The notes: generated by a model not told the origin, from the sequence alone. Counted from the first letter of the stretch, positions 45,642 through 55,316 are shown. The stretch: DNA of 64,000 nt from an uncultured Rhizobiaceae group bacterium (GCA_937930635.1 CALHCF010000012.1:16319-80318); one strand, 5' to 3'. Program-made: numbers and translations.

Positions 45642-45940
45642 CCTGGATCTCTAACCTGGCGACAGCTTAGCAGATTGCAGCGCCCGTCTGCGGCCGTAAT
45701 TGTTTTCCACAAAGGTTGGCCGCTTTCGAAAAAGCACAAACCGACGTGAGCGACAAAGACAGCATTGGCTCTGCGTCCGAGGCTAAGATAAACCGTCCCT
45801 CTTTGCTCAACTATGCGTTTCAGCTCAGAGCAGTTGATAGACGATACGTTGAAACCAGCCTGGACGGTCGTAGACCAAACCATCGAAATGGTAATTGCTG
45901 CGATAATTTTCGCTGCGCTGGTTTTGTTGAAAAGTCTCAT
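45638..45940 (-). CDS. Small exported cysteine-containing protein, paralogue
   Basis: A 100-residue protein with a signal peptide (about residues 1-28, ending VQA). Four cysteines occur in INCSELK, GLCFFE and GRCNLLSC. The order and the final TITAADGRCNLLSC resemble the downstream partner, so they look like a tandem duplicate pair. The 4-bp overlap implies coupled translation. No family was recognised. Confidence 0.62.
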   Translation of the reverse strand: MRLFNKTSAAKIIAAITISMVWSTTVQAGFNVSSINCSELKRIVEQRGTVYLSLGRRANAVFVAHVGLCFFESGQPLWKTITAADGRCNLLSCRQVRDPG

Positions 45941-45993
45941 AACCTAGTCCTCTAAAACTCCTTTTATTCTACCTTTATAACTGATTGTGGCGA

Positions 45994-46007
45994 CAAAGGT
46001 TCCTTTG
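45994..46007. promoter_or_regulatory. Palindrome CAAAGG-TT-CCTTTG
   Basis: Perfect 6-bp arms lie in the gap between the small exported protein (minus strand) and the sulfatase-family gene (plus strand). This is a possible operator for the sulfatase/transporter locus. The evidence is symmetry and position only. Confidence 0.3.
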
Positions 46008-46155
46008 ACGCGGCTAATTTTTAGATGGAACGAGGCGCATTGACCCTTGCTTTGCAGGCTGTTTCGCCCAAAAACGACTGAACCGCTCTTGCCGGGGGTA
46101 GCGGCCTTCGATGGGCAGGGTCTCGATTGATCGAAGCAAAGTGAAAGCGTTTGAA

Positions 46156-47841
46156 ATGGCAGGTTACCGCAAAAATATTCTTTTCATTATGTTTGATCAG
46201 TTGCGGTTCGATTACCTCAGTTGCGCCGGTCATCCGCATTTGCAGACACCGCACATGGACTCGCTGGCCAGGCGAGGTGTGCGGTTCTCCAGATGTTATG
46301 TTCAGTCACCGATCTGCGGCGCTTCGCGGATGAGTTTTTACACGGGACGGTATGTCAGCAGCCACGGTGCCCAGTGGAATGGTTTTCCCCTCAAGGTGGG
46401 CGAACACACGCTGGGCGATCATCTGCGCCAGCGGGGTATGAACTCATGGCTGGTCGGCAAAACTCACATGAAGGCCGATGTCGAGGGGATGGAGCGTCTT
46501 GGCATTGCCCATGACGGGACAATCGGGGCTCGGGTTTCTGAATGCGGTTTCGATGTCTTTGCCCGCGATGATGGTCTTTGGGCGCAGGGACCGGATGGGT
46601 TTTATGATCACCGCCGTTCCCCTTACAATGAGTATCTGAAATCAAAGGGCTATGAAGGCGAAAACCCGTGGCACGACTATGCCAATTCGGGCGTTGACGA
46701 GGAAGGCGATATCGCGTCCGGCTGGTTTATGAAACATGCCGAAAAGCCCGCCAATATCGATGAACAGGATTCCGAAACGCCGTGGCTGACCCGTGAGGTC
46801 ATCCGGTTTATTGAAGACCGCAAGGATGATGATGAGCCGTGGCTGTGCCATGCGTCTTACATCAAACCCCACTGGCCCTATATCGTGCCGGCGCCCTATC
46901 ATGACATGTATGGGCGCAATCACGTACCGGCTCCCTTGCGTCATGCCGCTGAACGGAAACAGCCGCATCCCGTCTGCGAGCAGTTCATGAACAATGCTGT
47001 CGGCAAGGCTTTTCAGCGCGATGAAGTCCGTGACGCTATCATTCCCGCCTATATGGGGCTGATCAAACAGTGCGACGACCAGATGGGCGTTCTGTTCAAA
47101 TATCTTGAGGAAACCGGGCGGATGGAGGACACGATGATTGTCCTGACCTCAGACCATGGTGACTATCTTGGTGACCACTGGCTGGGCGAAAAGGGACTGT
47201 TCCATGAACAGTCCGCCAAAATTCCGATGATTATCTACGACCCGTCACCGGCGGCAGACAGTGCCCGTGGAACAGTCTGTGATGAACTGATGGAGAGCAT
47301 CGACCTTGCCGCCACCTTTACCGATTTTGTGGCAGGTGATGTCCCCGATCATATTATCGAAGGCCGTTCCGTGATGCCGTTTCTCCATGGTTGCAAACCT
47401 GAAAAATGGAGAGATTACGCGGTGGCGGAATACGACTATTCAGCCACGCCCATGGCCTCTGGCCTCGCCCTGGCGCCGCGCGATGCACGCTTGTTCATGG
47501 TGACGGACAAGCGCTGGAAGTTCATGCATGCAGAGGGTGTTGATCCCAAGACCGGGGAGGGCTTTCTTCCCATGCTGTTTGATATGGAAAATGATCCCGA
47601 CGAGTTCTTTGATCTGGGCGCGGATGAAGAACATGCCGACACCGTCGCGCTGATGTATGAGCGTCTTGGCGCGTGGGGAAGGCGGATGTCGCAACGCACG
47701 ACGCGATCCGAACAGGATATTTTGAATATGCGTTTGGCCTCCCGCCGCAAAGGTGTTTTGACCGGTCTCTACGACGAGAAGGAAATCGAACCCGAATTGT
47801 CGGTCAAATATCGCGGCAAGGCTCCAAAGCGTCCCGCCTGA
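46156..47841 (+). CDS. Sulfatase/alkaline phosphatase superfamily hydrolase
   Basis: A predicted 561-residue hydrolase. The metal-binding start NILFIMFDQLRFDYLS leads to a formylglycine-type motif CGASR (Cys54 to Arg58) in SPICGASRMSFYTGR, which fits the CxAxR form converted to formylglycine. SYIKPHWPYIVP and LTSDHGDYLGDHWLGEKG give further metal ligands. There is no signal peptide, so it acts in the cytosol. Substrates may be sulfate or phosphonate/phosphate esters. The downstream TTT transporter, SauS-like and SauT-like genes point to a sulfur- or phosphorus-containing small molecule. ATG 46111 is an alternative start. Confidence 0.85.
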   Translation: MAGYRKNILFIMFDQLRFDYLSCAGHPHLQTPHMDSLARRGVRFSRCYVQSPICGASRMSFYTGRYVSSHGAQWNGFPLKVGEHTLGDHLRQRGMNSWLVGKTHMKADVEGMERLGIAHDGTIGARVSECGFDVFARDDGLWAQGPDGFYDHRRSPYNEYLKSKGYEGENPWHDYANSGVDEEGDIASGWFMKHAEKPANIDEQDSETPWLTREVIRFIEDRKDDDEPWLCHASYIKPHWPYIVPAPYHDMYGRNHVPAPLRHAAERKQPHPVCEQFMNNAVGKAFQRDEVRDAIIPAYMGLIKQCDDQMGVLFKYLEETGRMEDTMIVLTSDHGDYLGDHWLGEKGLFHEQSAKIPMIIYDPSPAADSARGTVCDELMESIDLAATFTDFVAGDVPDHIIEGRSVMPFLHGCKPEKWRDYAVAEYDYSATPMASGLALAPRDARLFMVTDKRWKFMHAEGVDPKTGEGFLPMLFDMENDPDEFFDLGADEEHADTVALMYERLGAWGRRMSQRTTRSEQDILNMRLASRRKGVLTGLYDEKEIEPELSVKYRGKAPKRPA

Positions 47842-47938
47842 ACCATATACGCCATTCAATGGTGTGACCGCGCCATTTGGACCGAAATCTGTATCCCGAC
47901 TGCATAAACTGCTTGCCTTGCCCTGTTTCTTGGCTAGG

Positions 47939-47972
47939 CTCCCCCTCGATTTAGCCTTGCGAACCGGGGGAG
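47939..47972 (+). promoter_or_regulatory. Hairpin that could mask the tctA ribosome-binding site
   Basis: CTCCCCC (47939-47945) is the exact complement of GGGGGAG (47966-47972), the only Shine-Dalgarno-like stretch before tctA. A 20-nt loop separates them. If the hairpin forms in the mRNA it would limit tctA translation. The spacing from GGGGGAG to the ATG at 47985 is long (12 nt), so this is tentative. Confidence 0.3.
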
Positions 47973-47984
47973 TTGGCCGCTGGC

Positions 47985-49499
47985 ATGGAATTTCTGGGGT
48001 ATTTTGGTGGCGTTTTTGAGCTGAAATCGTTGCTCCTGTTGTTTGGAGGAACAATCGGTGGGCTGATCCTGGGCGCAACCCCGGGGCTTTCGCCCACCAT
48101 GGCGGTCGCGCTGCTCATTCCGTTTACATTTCATCTGACACCAACGCAGGGACTAATCCTGCTTGGCGCAGCCTATACATCGACGGTGGCCGGCGGTGCT
48201 GTCAGTGCCATTCTGCTCAAGATTCCCGGTGCTCCCGCCAATATTGCGACGGCCCTTGATGGCAACGAGATGGCCATGCGCGGGGAGGGCGCACGCGCCT
48301 TGCAGCTCTCGTTCCTGGCGTCCGGTGTTGGAGGCGTGATCGGGGTGCTCCTGCTCATTTTCTTGACTCCAGTTCTGGCGCAGTGGGCATTGCAATTTGG
48401 TCCCTCGCATTTGTTCTGGATCGCAATTCTGGGCGTGACAGTGATCGGATCGCTTGATTCAAAATCCTTCGTCAAAGGCCTTCTTTCAGGCTGTATCGGC
48501 TTGTGGCTTTCGCAGATCGGCTATGATGAAATTCAGGGGACGGAACGGTTCATTTTCGCTGATGCACTGACCGGCGGCATCCACATCATTCCTGCTCTGA
48601 TTGGCCTGTTTGCCATTCCTCAGGTACTGGACATGCTGGCAAAGGGGCGCAGCAAGGTGGCAATTGAGACGATCGAAGTGCCCAAATATTCGTTCCTCGA
48701 CTCCCTGCGTGAATTGATAGCCTCGGTTCGCGCCCTTTCAATCGGCACAGTGGTTGGATCAATCATCGGTCTTATTCCCGGTGTCGGCGGTCAGATTGCC
48801 GGGCTGGTCGCCTATGATCAGTCGCGAAAGTTTTCGCCGCAGCGCGATAAATATGGCACCGGTCACGCTGAAGGTGTGATTGCTGCTGAATCAGCAAATA
48901 ACGCCATGGTGGGGCCGTCTCTGGTGCCCTTGCTGACATTGTCTATTCCCGGCAGCCCGACAGCGGCAGTTTTGTTGGGCGGCTTGCTGATTCACGGAAT
49001 TTTCCCCGGCTCCGATATCTTTGACAAACATCCGCAGGTTGTCTGGACCTTCATCAATTCGATGCTGCTTGGCCAGATCCTGATGGTCATTTTCGGCATC
49101 TATACCGCAGCCTGGGCAGCGCGCATTGCCCGTGTTCCCATGCCGATAATGGCAGCGGGTGTGCTGGTGCTGGCGTTGTTTGGCTCCTATTCAGTACAAC
49201 AATCCATGGGTGATGTTCACATCATGCTGGTTATGGGTATCGGCATGTTTGTGCTTGAGAAGTTCGGTTTTTCCGCAGCTCCGCTGGTGCTTGGACTTAT
49301 TCTGGGACCAATTGCCGGTGACTATTTCACCAATGGCTGGATGATTGCTGCTGCTCAGGATGGACCCTGGGTCTATTTCTTTAATGGCCCGTTGAACCTT
49401 GTGCTGATCGCTATGGTTGTTGCATCCATTGCCTACTCATTCTGGTCTAACATGTTGCAGGGCAAGGCACGAAAAGCCGATAGGGAGGCGGCGCAGTGA
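47985..49499 (+). CDS. Tripartite tricarboxylate transporter large permease TctA
   Basis: A predicted 504-residue membrane subunit with about ten to twelve hydrophobic segments. The TctA signatures GATPGLSPTMAVALLIPFT and IPGAPANIATALDGNEMA are in the first half, and the matching VGSIIGLIPGVGGQIAGLVAYDQ and IPGSPTAAVLLGGLLIHG in the second. It forms the secondary, ion-driven channel with TctB and takes substrate from the TctC binding protein. Its stop overlaps tctB by 4 bp. Family substrates include citrate and other carboxylates. Some members are known to serve sulfonate pathways. Confidence 0.94.
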   Translation: MEFLGYFGGVFELKSLLLLFGGTIGGLILGATPGLSPTMAVALLIPFTFHLTPTQGLILLGAAYTSTVAGGAVSAILLKIPGAPANIATALDGNEMAMRGEGARALQLSFLASGVGGVIGVLLLIFLTPVLAQWALQFGPSHLFWIAILGVTVIGSLDSKSFVKGLLSGCIGLWLSQIGYDEIQGTERFIFADALTGGIHIIPALIGLFAIPQVLDMLAKGRSKVAIETIEVPKYSFLDSLRELIASVRALSIGTVVGSIIGLIPGVGGQIAGLVAYDQSRKFSPQRDKYGTGHAEGVIAAESANNAMVGPSLVPLLTLSIPGSPTAAVLLGGLLIHGIFPGSDIFDKHPQVVWTFINSMLLGQILMVIFGIYTAAWAARIARVPMPIMAAGVLVLALFGSYSVQQSMGDVHIMLVMGIGMFVLEKFGFSAAPLVLGLILGPIAGDYFTNGWMIAAAQDGPWVYFFNGPLNLVLIAMVVASIAYSFWSNMLQGKARKADREAAQ

Positions 49500-49957
49500 A
49501 CAGTTCGCGGCTTCAGCATCTCATACCCGGTCTTGTCATCTTTGGTCTCGCGGCCATCGTGACCTGGCTCAGTTTCACGCAGGAACCTGCCTCGTCGTTT
49601 CTGTTTCCCCGCATCATCTCGATCGCATTTATCGGCTTGGCTGCCTGGAACCTGATCCGTGCTGCTTCGGGTCTGGCGAGAGTGGGAGCGGGCATTTCAG
49701 GGGCGATGTTTGCCAATATTGCGCCCGGTCTCGTTGTGATGCTGGTCTATATTTTCTTTGCTGCGAAAGCGCTTGGCTTTTATGTTGCCTCAATCATCGC
49801 ATTTTTTGCAGTCTATACACTTTATGATCCCGCTCCTTATTCCAGCGCCAAAGACTGGTTCAAGCGTGCCCTTGTCACGTTGGCCTTTATGGCCATCATT
49901 TACGGCCTTTTCGCCCGGCTTTTGGAGGTTCAAACGCCGCGCGGATTCTTCATCTGA
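49496..49957 (+). CDS. Tripartite tricarboxylate transporter small subunit TctB
   Basis: A 153-residue membrane protein with four hydrophobic segments (about residues 10-26, 36-52, 72-100 and 124-140). Size, topology and position between tctA and tctC identify it as the TctB subunit. It begins at a GTG overlapping tctA by 4 bp. tctC starts 31 bp later. Confidence 0.9.
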   Translation: MNSSRLQHLIPGLVIFGLAAIVTWLSFTQEPASSFLFPRIISIAFIGLAAWNLIRAASGLARVGAGISGAMFANIAPGLVVMLVYIFFAAKALGFYVASIIAFFAVYTLYDPAPYSSAKDWFKRALVTLAFMAIIYGLFARLLEVQTPRGFFI

Positions 49958-49988
49958 TCAACCACTGTTTTCAACCGGGAGGAACCAC

Positions 49989-50957
49989 ATGAAAACATAT
50001 CTCAAGAAAGCGCTGCTTTCCGCAGGCGCACTGGCTTTGACTGCCACAATGGCTGTTGCTGCTGACTATCCGGAGCGCCCCATCGGCGTTGCCGTTTCCT
50101 ATGGTGCCGGTGGTGCCACGGACTTCCAGGCGCGTATCGTTACGATGGTTGCCGGCAACGAGGATATTCTTGGCCAGCCGATCTATATCGTCAACAAACC
50201 GGGTGCCGGTGGCCGCAAGGGCTGGAACTGGTTTGCAACCGAAGCCGAGGCTGATGGTTACACCATGTCCGCCTACAACATCCCCCATTTCATCGCGCAG
50301 TCGATCAAGGGTGGCGTGAAATATTCAGCTGATTCATTTGAGCCGATTGCCAACTGGGGTGCAGACCCGGCTGTTATTGTTGTCGGTAAGGACAGCAAAT
50401 TCAACACCATGGCTGATCTTATCGAATACGCAAAAGCCAATCCTGGCAAAACCACCACGTCGGGTGCAGGTCTGTTTGTGGGGCACCACATCGCGGCCTT
50501 GCAGATCGAGAAAGCCTGTTCCTGTAAGCTGGCTTACATTCCCACAAAGGGTGGCGGCGCAGCAGCAATGAAAGCCGTAATAGCGGGGGAAGTTCTGGCT
50601 GGCGTCAACAATCTGTCGGATGCATTCCGCGCCCGCGAGGCCGGTAATGTTAAAATTCTTGGCGTTGCTGACCTGGAACGTAACGACTTTCTAAAAGACG
50701 TTCCAACGCTCAAGGAAGCCGGACTGGATGTCGATAACTCCTCGGTCAACTTCCGGGGACTGATGGTCAAAAAAGGCACTCCGCCTGAAATCATCGAAAA
50801 GCTTGCCAAGCAGGTTCCTTTGATGTTTGGCCATGACCGGGTTGCAAAACGCATGAAGGCTGGTGGTTCACCAATGCACATCATGTCGCGCGACGAGGTG
50901 AAGGCCATGTGGGCGAAACGTCAGGAAACACTGGCTGAACTGCTCAAGGGGCTTTAA
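49989..50957 (+). CDS. Tripartite tricarboxylate transporter substrate-binding protein TctC
   Basis: A predicted 322-residue periplasmic solute-binding protein of the Bug/TctC family. The signal peptide is residues 1-24 (ending AVAA). The mature start YPERPIGVAVSYGAGGATD is the typical Bug opening, followed by YIVNKPGAGG and YIPTKGGGAAAMKAVIAGEV. The ATG at 49989 has GGAGGA at good spacing, and the longer frame inside tctB was rejected. It delivers a small anion to TctAB. Ligand identity is not readable from sequence. Confidence 0.93.
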   Translation: MKTYLKKALLSAGALALTATMAVAADYPERPIGVAVSYGAGGATDFQARIVTMVAGNEDILGQPIYIVNKPGAGGRKGWNWFATEAEADGYTMSAYNIPHFIAQSIKGGVKYSADSFEPIANWGADPAVIVVGKDSKFNTMADLIEYAKANPGKTTTSGAGLFVGHHIAALQIEKACSCKLAYIPTKGGGAAAMKAVIAGEVLAGVNNLSDAFRAREAGNVKILGVADLERNDFLKDVPTLKEAGLDVDNSSVNFRGLMVKKGTPPEIIEKLAKQVPLMFGHDRVAKRMKAGGSPMHIMSRDEVKAMWAKRQETLAELLKGL

Positions 50958-51016
50958 AGCCATACGGTTTGCGGGGTACGCATGGCGTATCCCGCATCCC
51001 ACCACCGGAGAATACG

Positions 51017-52447
51017 ATGAGCGCAGTCGAAAAACCTGCCGACCTCACATCGGATGAGATCGAAGTTGACGCGCTTCTCCAACGCGCCCGGATGGCGCAG
51101 GCCGCGTTTGAGAAAAACGCCAGCCAGGATCTTTACGACCGTGCGGCACTGGCAGCAGCATGGGCGCTGATGGAACCGGCGCGCAACGAAGAACTGGCGA
51201 CAATGGCCGTGGCGACAACCGGCCTTGGCAATGTTGCTGACAAGATCACGAAAAACCATCGCAAGACCCTTGGTGTGTTGCGAGATATTGCCGACAGCAA
51301 AACCTGTGGTGTGATCAGCGATGATCCCTCCACCGGTATCACGCAGATTGCCCGTCCTGTTGGCGTTGTCGGCGCTGTTGTTCCTTCTACAAACCCGGTT
51401 GCGACGCCCACCAACAACGTCGTCAATGCGCTCAAATGTGGCAATGCCATCATCCTGTCACCGTCCCCCAAAGGGGTGACGGTCTGTGAACGGCTTATCG
51501 GTTACATGCATGCGGAGTTTGATAAATGCGGCATTGACCGCGATCTCGTTCAAATGATTCCCGCCCCGGTTTCCAAGGCAAAAGCTCAGCGATTGATGGA
51601 GCAGGCCGACCTCCTGGTCGTTACCGGCAGCCAGAACAACGTGCAGCGCGCCTATTCGTCCGGCACTCCGGCTATCGGCGTTGGCGCTGGCAATGTCACC
51701 GTTATTGTGGACGAAACCGCTGATCTGGCTGACGCCGCCTCAAAGATCGTTGCGTCAAAAACCTTTGACAATTCCACATCGTGCTCGTCTGAAAACGCGC
51801 TTGTTGTGGTGGATGCTGTCTTTGAAGATTTTATCGAGGCGCTTCATCAGGCCGGGGGACGATATCTGTTGGGTGAGCAGGCAGGCCGATTGAAGCAGGC
51901 ACTGTTTGGTTCCGGTCACCTGAACCGGGCCATGCTGGCTCAGGATATCGACAAGGTTATCGATGTTGCCGGTATTGACGTAGAGGATGCCGATACAGCC
52001 CGTTTTCTCCTTGTCGAAGGGGAGGGGGTTGGTCCCGATTATCCTGAATCGGGAGAGAAGCTCTCCCTTGTTGCAACGCTCTATCGTGCCAGCGATTTTG
52101 ATCATGCCGGTGAGATTGCAGCAAATATTTTTGACCATATTGGTGCCGGTCATTCCATCGGCATCCACACAACTCACAAATCCCGTCCGCTCGAGCTTGG
52201 TTCTCATTTGCCCACGTGCCGGGTGATCGTCAATCAGGCCCACTGCTTCGCGACCGGTGGCTCATTCGACAACGGTATGCCGTTTTCCCTCTCCATGGGA
52301 TGCGGCTCGTGGGGGGGCAATTCGATTGACGCGAATTTCAACCACAAACATCTGATGAACATCACGAAGATTGTGCGGACAATTCCGGTAAACGAGCCTT
52401 CTCTCGACACCATTTTTGGTGATTACTGGCAACAGGCTGGAAAATGA
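51017..52447 (+). CDS. Acylating aldehyde dehydrogenase, SauS-like
   Basis: A predicted 476-residue CoA-acylating aldehyde dehydrogenase. PVGVVGAVVPSTNPVATPTNN is the Rossmann entry of the AdhE/EutE group. The catalytic cysteine is in FDNSTSCSSENALVV. GGSFDNGMPFSLSMGCGSWGGN near the C-terminus is typical of these enzymes. SauS, the sulfoacetaldehyde dehydrogenase, is of this type. Together with the ligase it could convert a carboxylate through its CoA ester to an aldehyde, or the reverse. The ATG at 51017 has GGAG 7 nt ahead. Its stop overlaps the ligase start. Confidence 0.82.
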   Translation: MSAVEKPADLTSDEIEVDALLQRARMAQAAFEKNASQDLYDRAALAAAWALMEPARNEELATMAVATTGLGNVADKITKNHRKTLGVLRDIADSKTCGVISDDPSTGITQIARPVGVVGAVVPSTNPVATPTNNVVNALKCGNAIILSPSPKGVTVCERLIGYMHAEFDKCGIDRDLVQMIPAPVSKAKAQRLMEQADLLVVTGSQNNVQRAYSSGTPAIGVGAGNVTVIVDETADLADAASKIVASKTFDNSTSCSSENALVVVDAVFEDFIEALHQAGGRYLLGEQAGRLKQALFGSGHLNRAMLAQDIDKVIDVAGIDVEDADTARFLLVEGEGVGPDYPESGEKLSLVATLYRASDFDHAGEIAANIFDHIGAGHSIGIHTTHKSRPLELGSHLPTCRVIVNQAHCFATGGSFDNGMPFSLSMGCGSWGGNSIDANFNHKHLMNITKIVRTIPVNEPSLDTIFGDYWQQAGK

Positions 52448-53967
52448 ACGAGACACTGTTGCGGCTTTCCATTCGTGATCTGATTGATCACCGGGCCGCC
52501 GATACACCCGACAAGCCCTTCATCATTGACCCGTCTTCTGGAAAAACCGTCACCTATGGTGATCTGCAGGCCGCCGCGCAGGCGGTATCCGGCAGACTGG
52601 CCGCTTTGGGGTTGGAAAAAGGTGAAAGTGTTGCCTACGCGATGGGCAATGGGGCCGACGCGGCGCGTGTTGTGCTGGGCATTCTTTACGGTGGCCATCT
52701 GGCAACCGCGATCAATCTGGTCTCCGGAAACCAGACTATCGGCTATGTGATCCGTCACAGCGGTTGCCGCGTGATCTTTTGTGAAACGGAAACCCGGGAG
52801 CTTGTCGAGGCCTCGAAAGGAGACGCTACTGCGGCCATCCTTGAGGTGGATGACGGCCTATTTGCGGGCGATGGCGCAGCATTGCCGGGCCTTGCCCCAT
52901 CAGATGATGGTCTGTTGATGTACACCTCCGGCACCACGGGTGTTCCCAAGGGGGTTCTTTTGAGCCATCAAAACCTGATAGCCGGGGGCGCCAACGCCAT
53001 GACCGCCCACGAATTAACGGCGGACGATGCGGGTCTGTGTGTGCTCCCGCTCTACCATATCAACGGTCTGTGCGTGACCGTGCTGGGTGCGCTGGTCTCC
53101 GGCTCTGCTGTCATCATCCCCAAACGTTTTTCGGTCAGCAATTTCTGGCAACATCTGAGGCAGACGAAGGGAACATGGTTTTCAATCGTGCCGACCCAGG
53201 TTTCCTATCTTCTCAACGAAGCTCAGACAAACGGGCATGACGGTTCCGGCCTTGAACAGATCCGGTTTGGCCGGTCGGCGTCCGCGCCCCTGTCGCCGGA
53301 CGTTCAGCGCGCCTTTGAGGAGACGTTTCAGGTTCCGGTGATCGAGACTATGGGCCTGACGGAAACCGCTGCCCAAATCCTGTCCAATCCCATGCAGGGC
53401 GTTCGCAAGATCGGGTCGCCCGGCATCGCCTATGGCAATGAGATCATTATTGCCGATGATCAGCAAAATGAGATTGCGCGCGGCGAGGAGGGCGAGGTGC
53501 TCGTTCGCGGCCCCAGCGTGATGAAAGGGTATCTGCGCAATCGCGAAGCCACATCTCAAGCTTTGACGCCGGCTGGCTGGTTGCGGACAGGTGATCTGGG
53601 GCGGATGGATGAGGATGGTTATGTGTTCATCACCGGGCGCATCAAGGAACTGATCATCAAGGGAGGCGAGAATATCGCCCCGCGCGAAATTGACGACGCG
53701 CTCTATGCCCATCCCGATGTGGTGGAAGCGGCGGCCTTTGCCTGCGATTGCGCGCGCTACGGCCAGCGCATTGAAGCGGGCGTCAAACTGCGGGATGGTT
53801 CAACGGCCACGCAGGAAGAGTTGATCAGCCTGTGTGCTGATCTGATCGGCCCCTTCAAGGCTCCCGATCGCATTCATACATTCCCCGAATTGCCGAAAGG
53901 ACCATCGGGCAAAATACAGCGCCTGAAGCTGGCAGAACTCTCTGTTGAAAACAGCGCTGCCGGATAA
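52444..53967 (+). CDS. Acyl-CoA ligase (AMP-forming), SauT-like
   Basis: A 507-residue ANL superfamily enzyme. The phosphate loop YTSGTTGVPKGVLLSH, motif ETMGLTETAAQI, the hinge region WLRTGDLGRMDEDGYVFITGRIKELIIKGGENI and the C-terminal catalytic lysine in LPKGPSGKIQR are all present. It activates a carboxylic acid to its CoA thioester. Coupling to the acylating dehydrogenase by a 4-bp overlap, as for sauS and sauT in known sulfoacetate users, suggests sulfoacetate or a similar acid, but oxalate or other short acids are possible. Confidence 0.85.
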   Translation: MNETLLRLSIRDLIDHRAADTPDKPFIIDPSSGKTVTYGDLQAAAQAVSGRLAALGLEKGESVAYAMGNGADAARVVLGILYGGHLATAINLVSGNQTIGYVIRHSGCRVIFCETETRELVEASKGDATAAILEVDDGLFAGDGAALPGLAPSDDGLLMYTSGTTGVPKGVLLSHQNLIAGGANAMTAHELTADDAGLCVLPLYHINGLCVTVLGALVSGSAVIIPKRFSVSNFWQHLRQTKGTWFSIVPTQVSYLLNEAQTNGHDGSGLEQIRFGRSASAPLSPDVQRAFEETFQVPVIETMGLTETAAQILSNPMQGVRKIGSPGIAYGNEIIIADDQQNEIARGEEGEVLVRGPSVMKGYLRNREATSQALTPAGWLRTGDLGRMDEDGYVFITGRIKELIIKGGENIAPREIDDALYAHPDVVEAAAFACDCARYGQRIEAGVKLRDGSTATQEELISLCADLIGPFKAPDRIHTFPELPKGPSGKIQRLKLAELSVENSAAG

Positions 53968-53984
53968 GCGTTGCCGATAAAGGT

Positions 53985-54608
53985 TCAGACAAGCTTGGCC
54001 TGCGTCGCCTCCCGTAGTTCCTGTTCGCTAACACCATCAGCCAGCGCGACAATCTTCAGGCCACCGTCAACAACATCAAGAACACCCAGATTGGTGATGA
54101 TGCGGTCAACAACGCCCTTTCCGGTTAGCGGAAGAGTACATTCTTTGAGCAGCTTGGATTCACCTTTCTTGTTGGTGTGATCCATGACAACAATCACGCG
54201 CCCCACGCCAGCCACGAGGTCCATGGCACCCCCCATGCCTTTGACCAGCTTGCCGGGGATCATCCAGTTGGCCAGATCACCGTTTTCCGCCACCTCCATG
54301 GCACCCAGAATAGCCATGGCAATCTTGCCGCCGCGGATCATGCCGAAACTTGTGGCGGAATCGAAATAGGCGGTTTGCGGCAGTTCGGTGATGGTCTGCT
54401 TCCCGGCATTGATCAGATCCGGATCCTCATCGCCCTCCAGCGGAAAGGCGCCCATACCCAACATGCCATTTTCTGATTGCAGGGTGACTTCCACACCATC
54501 GGGAATGTAGTTGGCCACCAGCGTCGGAATGCCGATGCCAAGGTTCACATACATGCCGTCTTCAAGTTCCTGTGCGGCCCGGGCCGCCATCTGATTTCTG
54601 TCCCACAT
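53985..54608 (-). CDS. 3-oxoacid CoA-transferase subunit B
   Basis: A predicted 207-residue subunit of a class I CoA-transferase. The catalytic glutamate lies in [23 protein letters not shown] and [10 protein letters not shown] are family blocks. The likely reaction is acetoacetate activation with succinyl-CoA (ScoB). A 3-oxoadipate transferase (PcaJ) is the main alternative. The ATG at 54608 has GGAGAG upstream. It is 12 bp after subunit A and convergent with the ligase gene. Confidence 0.9.
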   Translation of the reverse strand: MWDRNQMAARAAQELEDGMYVNLGIGIPTLVANYIPDGVEVTLQSENGMLGMGAFPLEGDEDPDLINAGKQTITELPQTAYFDSATSFGMIRGGKIAMAILGAMEVAENGDLANWMIPGKLVKGMGGAMDLVAGVGRVIVVMDHTNKKGESKLLKECTLPLTGKGVVDRIITNLGVLDVVDGGLKIVALADGVSEQELREATQAKLV

Positions 54609-54620
54609 GGTCAACTCTCC

Positions 54621-55316
54621 TTACGCTGCACGGGTGGTGCGCTGTTCGATACGCTTTTCATGCTCGCCCTGTACAATGCGGTGCACATAGATGCCGGGCA
54701 GGTGAATGGCGTCGGGGTCCATGGACCCTGCGGGAACAATCTCTTCAACTTCAACAATGCAAATCTTGCCGCACATGGCAGCGGGCGGGTTGAAGTTGCG
54801 GGCGGTCTTCCTGAAGATCAGATTGCCGGTCTCATCGGCCTTCCATGCCTTGACGATGGACAGGTCTGCGAAGATCCCTTCTTCAAGAATATAGGTTTCT
54901 CCATCAAAATCCTTGTGCTCCTTGCCTTCGGCAATCTGCGTGCCAACACCGGTCTTGGTGTAGAAGCCGGGGATACCGCAGCCTCCGGCCCGCATCCGCT
55001 CGGCCAGCGTGCCTTGCGGGTTGAACTCCAGTTCCAGCTCACCGCTGAGATATTGACGCATGAACTCGGCATTCTCGCCGACATAAGATGACATCATCTT
55101 TTTCACCTGCCGGGTTTGCAGCAGGATACCAATGCCGAAATCGTCCACCCCGGCATTGTTGGATACGAAGGTTAGATCTTTTGTGCCGGCATCCCTGATC
55201 GCCTTCAGCAACAGTTCGGGAATGCCGCAAAGGCCAAAACCACCTGCCGCTACGAGCATCCCGTCTTCAAGAACACCGGACAGGGCCGCTTCTGCCGATT
55301 CATAAATCTTCTTCAT
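54621..55316 (-). CDS. 3-oxoacid CoA-transferase subunit A
   Basis: A predicted 231-residue partner subunit. The glycine loop [16 protein letters not shown] is near the N-terminus, [12 protein letters not shown] and [14 protein letters not shown] follow, then [12 protein letters not shown]. The ATG at 55316 is preceded by GGGGGA. The frame extends 139 codons upstream without coding character. Two palindromes lie 70-140 bp upstream (55384-55415 and 55441-55455), one of them IclR-like, which fits regulation of a CoA-transferase. Confidence 0.91.
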   Translation of the reverse strand: MKKIYESAEAALSGVLEDGMLVAAGGFGLCGIPELLLKAIRDAGTKDLTFVSNNAGVDDFGIGILLQTRQVKKMMSSYVGENAEFMRQYLSGELELEFNPQGTLAERMRAGGCGIPGFYTKTGVGTQIAEGKEHKDFDGETYILEEGIFADLSIVKAWKADETGNLIFRKTARNFNPPAAMCGKICIVEVEEIVPAGSMDPDAIHLPGIYVHRIVQGEHEKRIEQRTTRAA

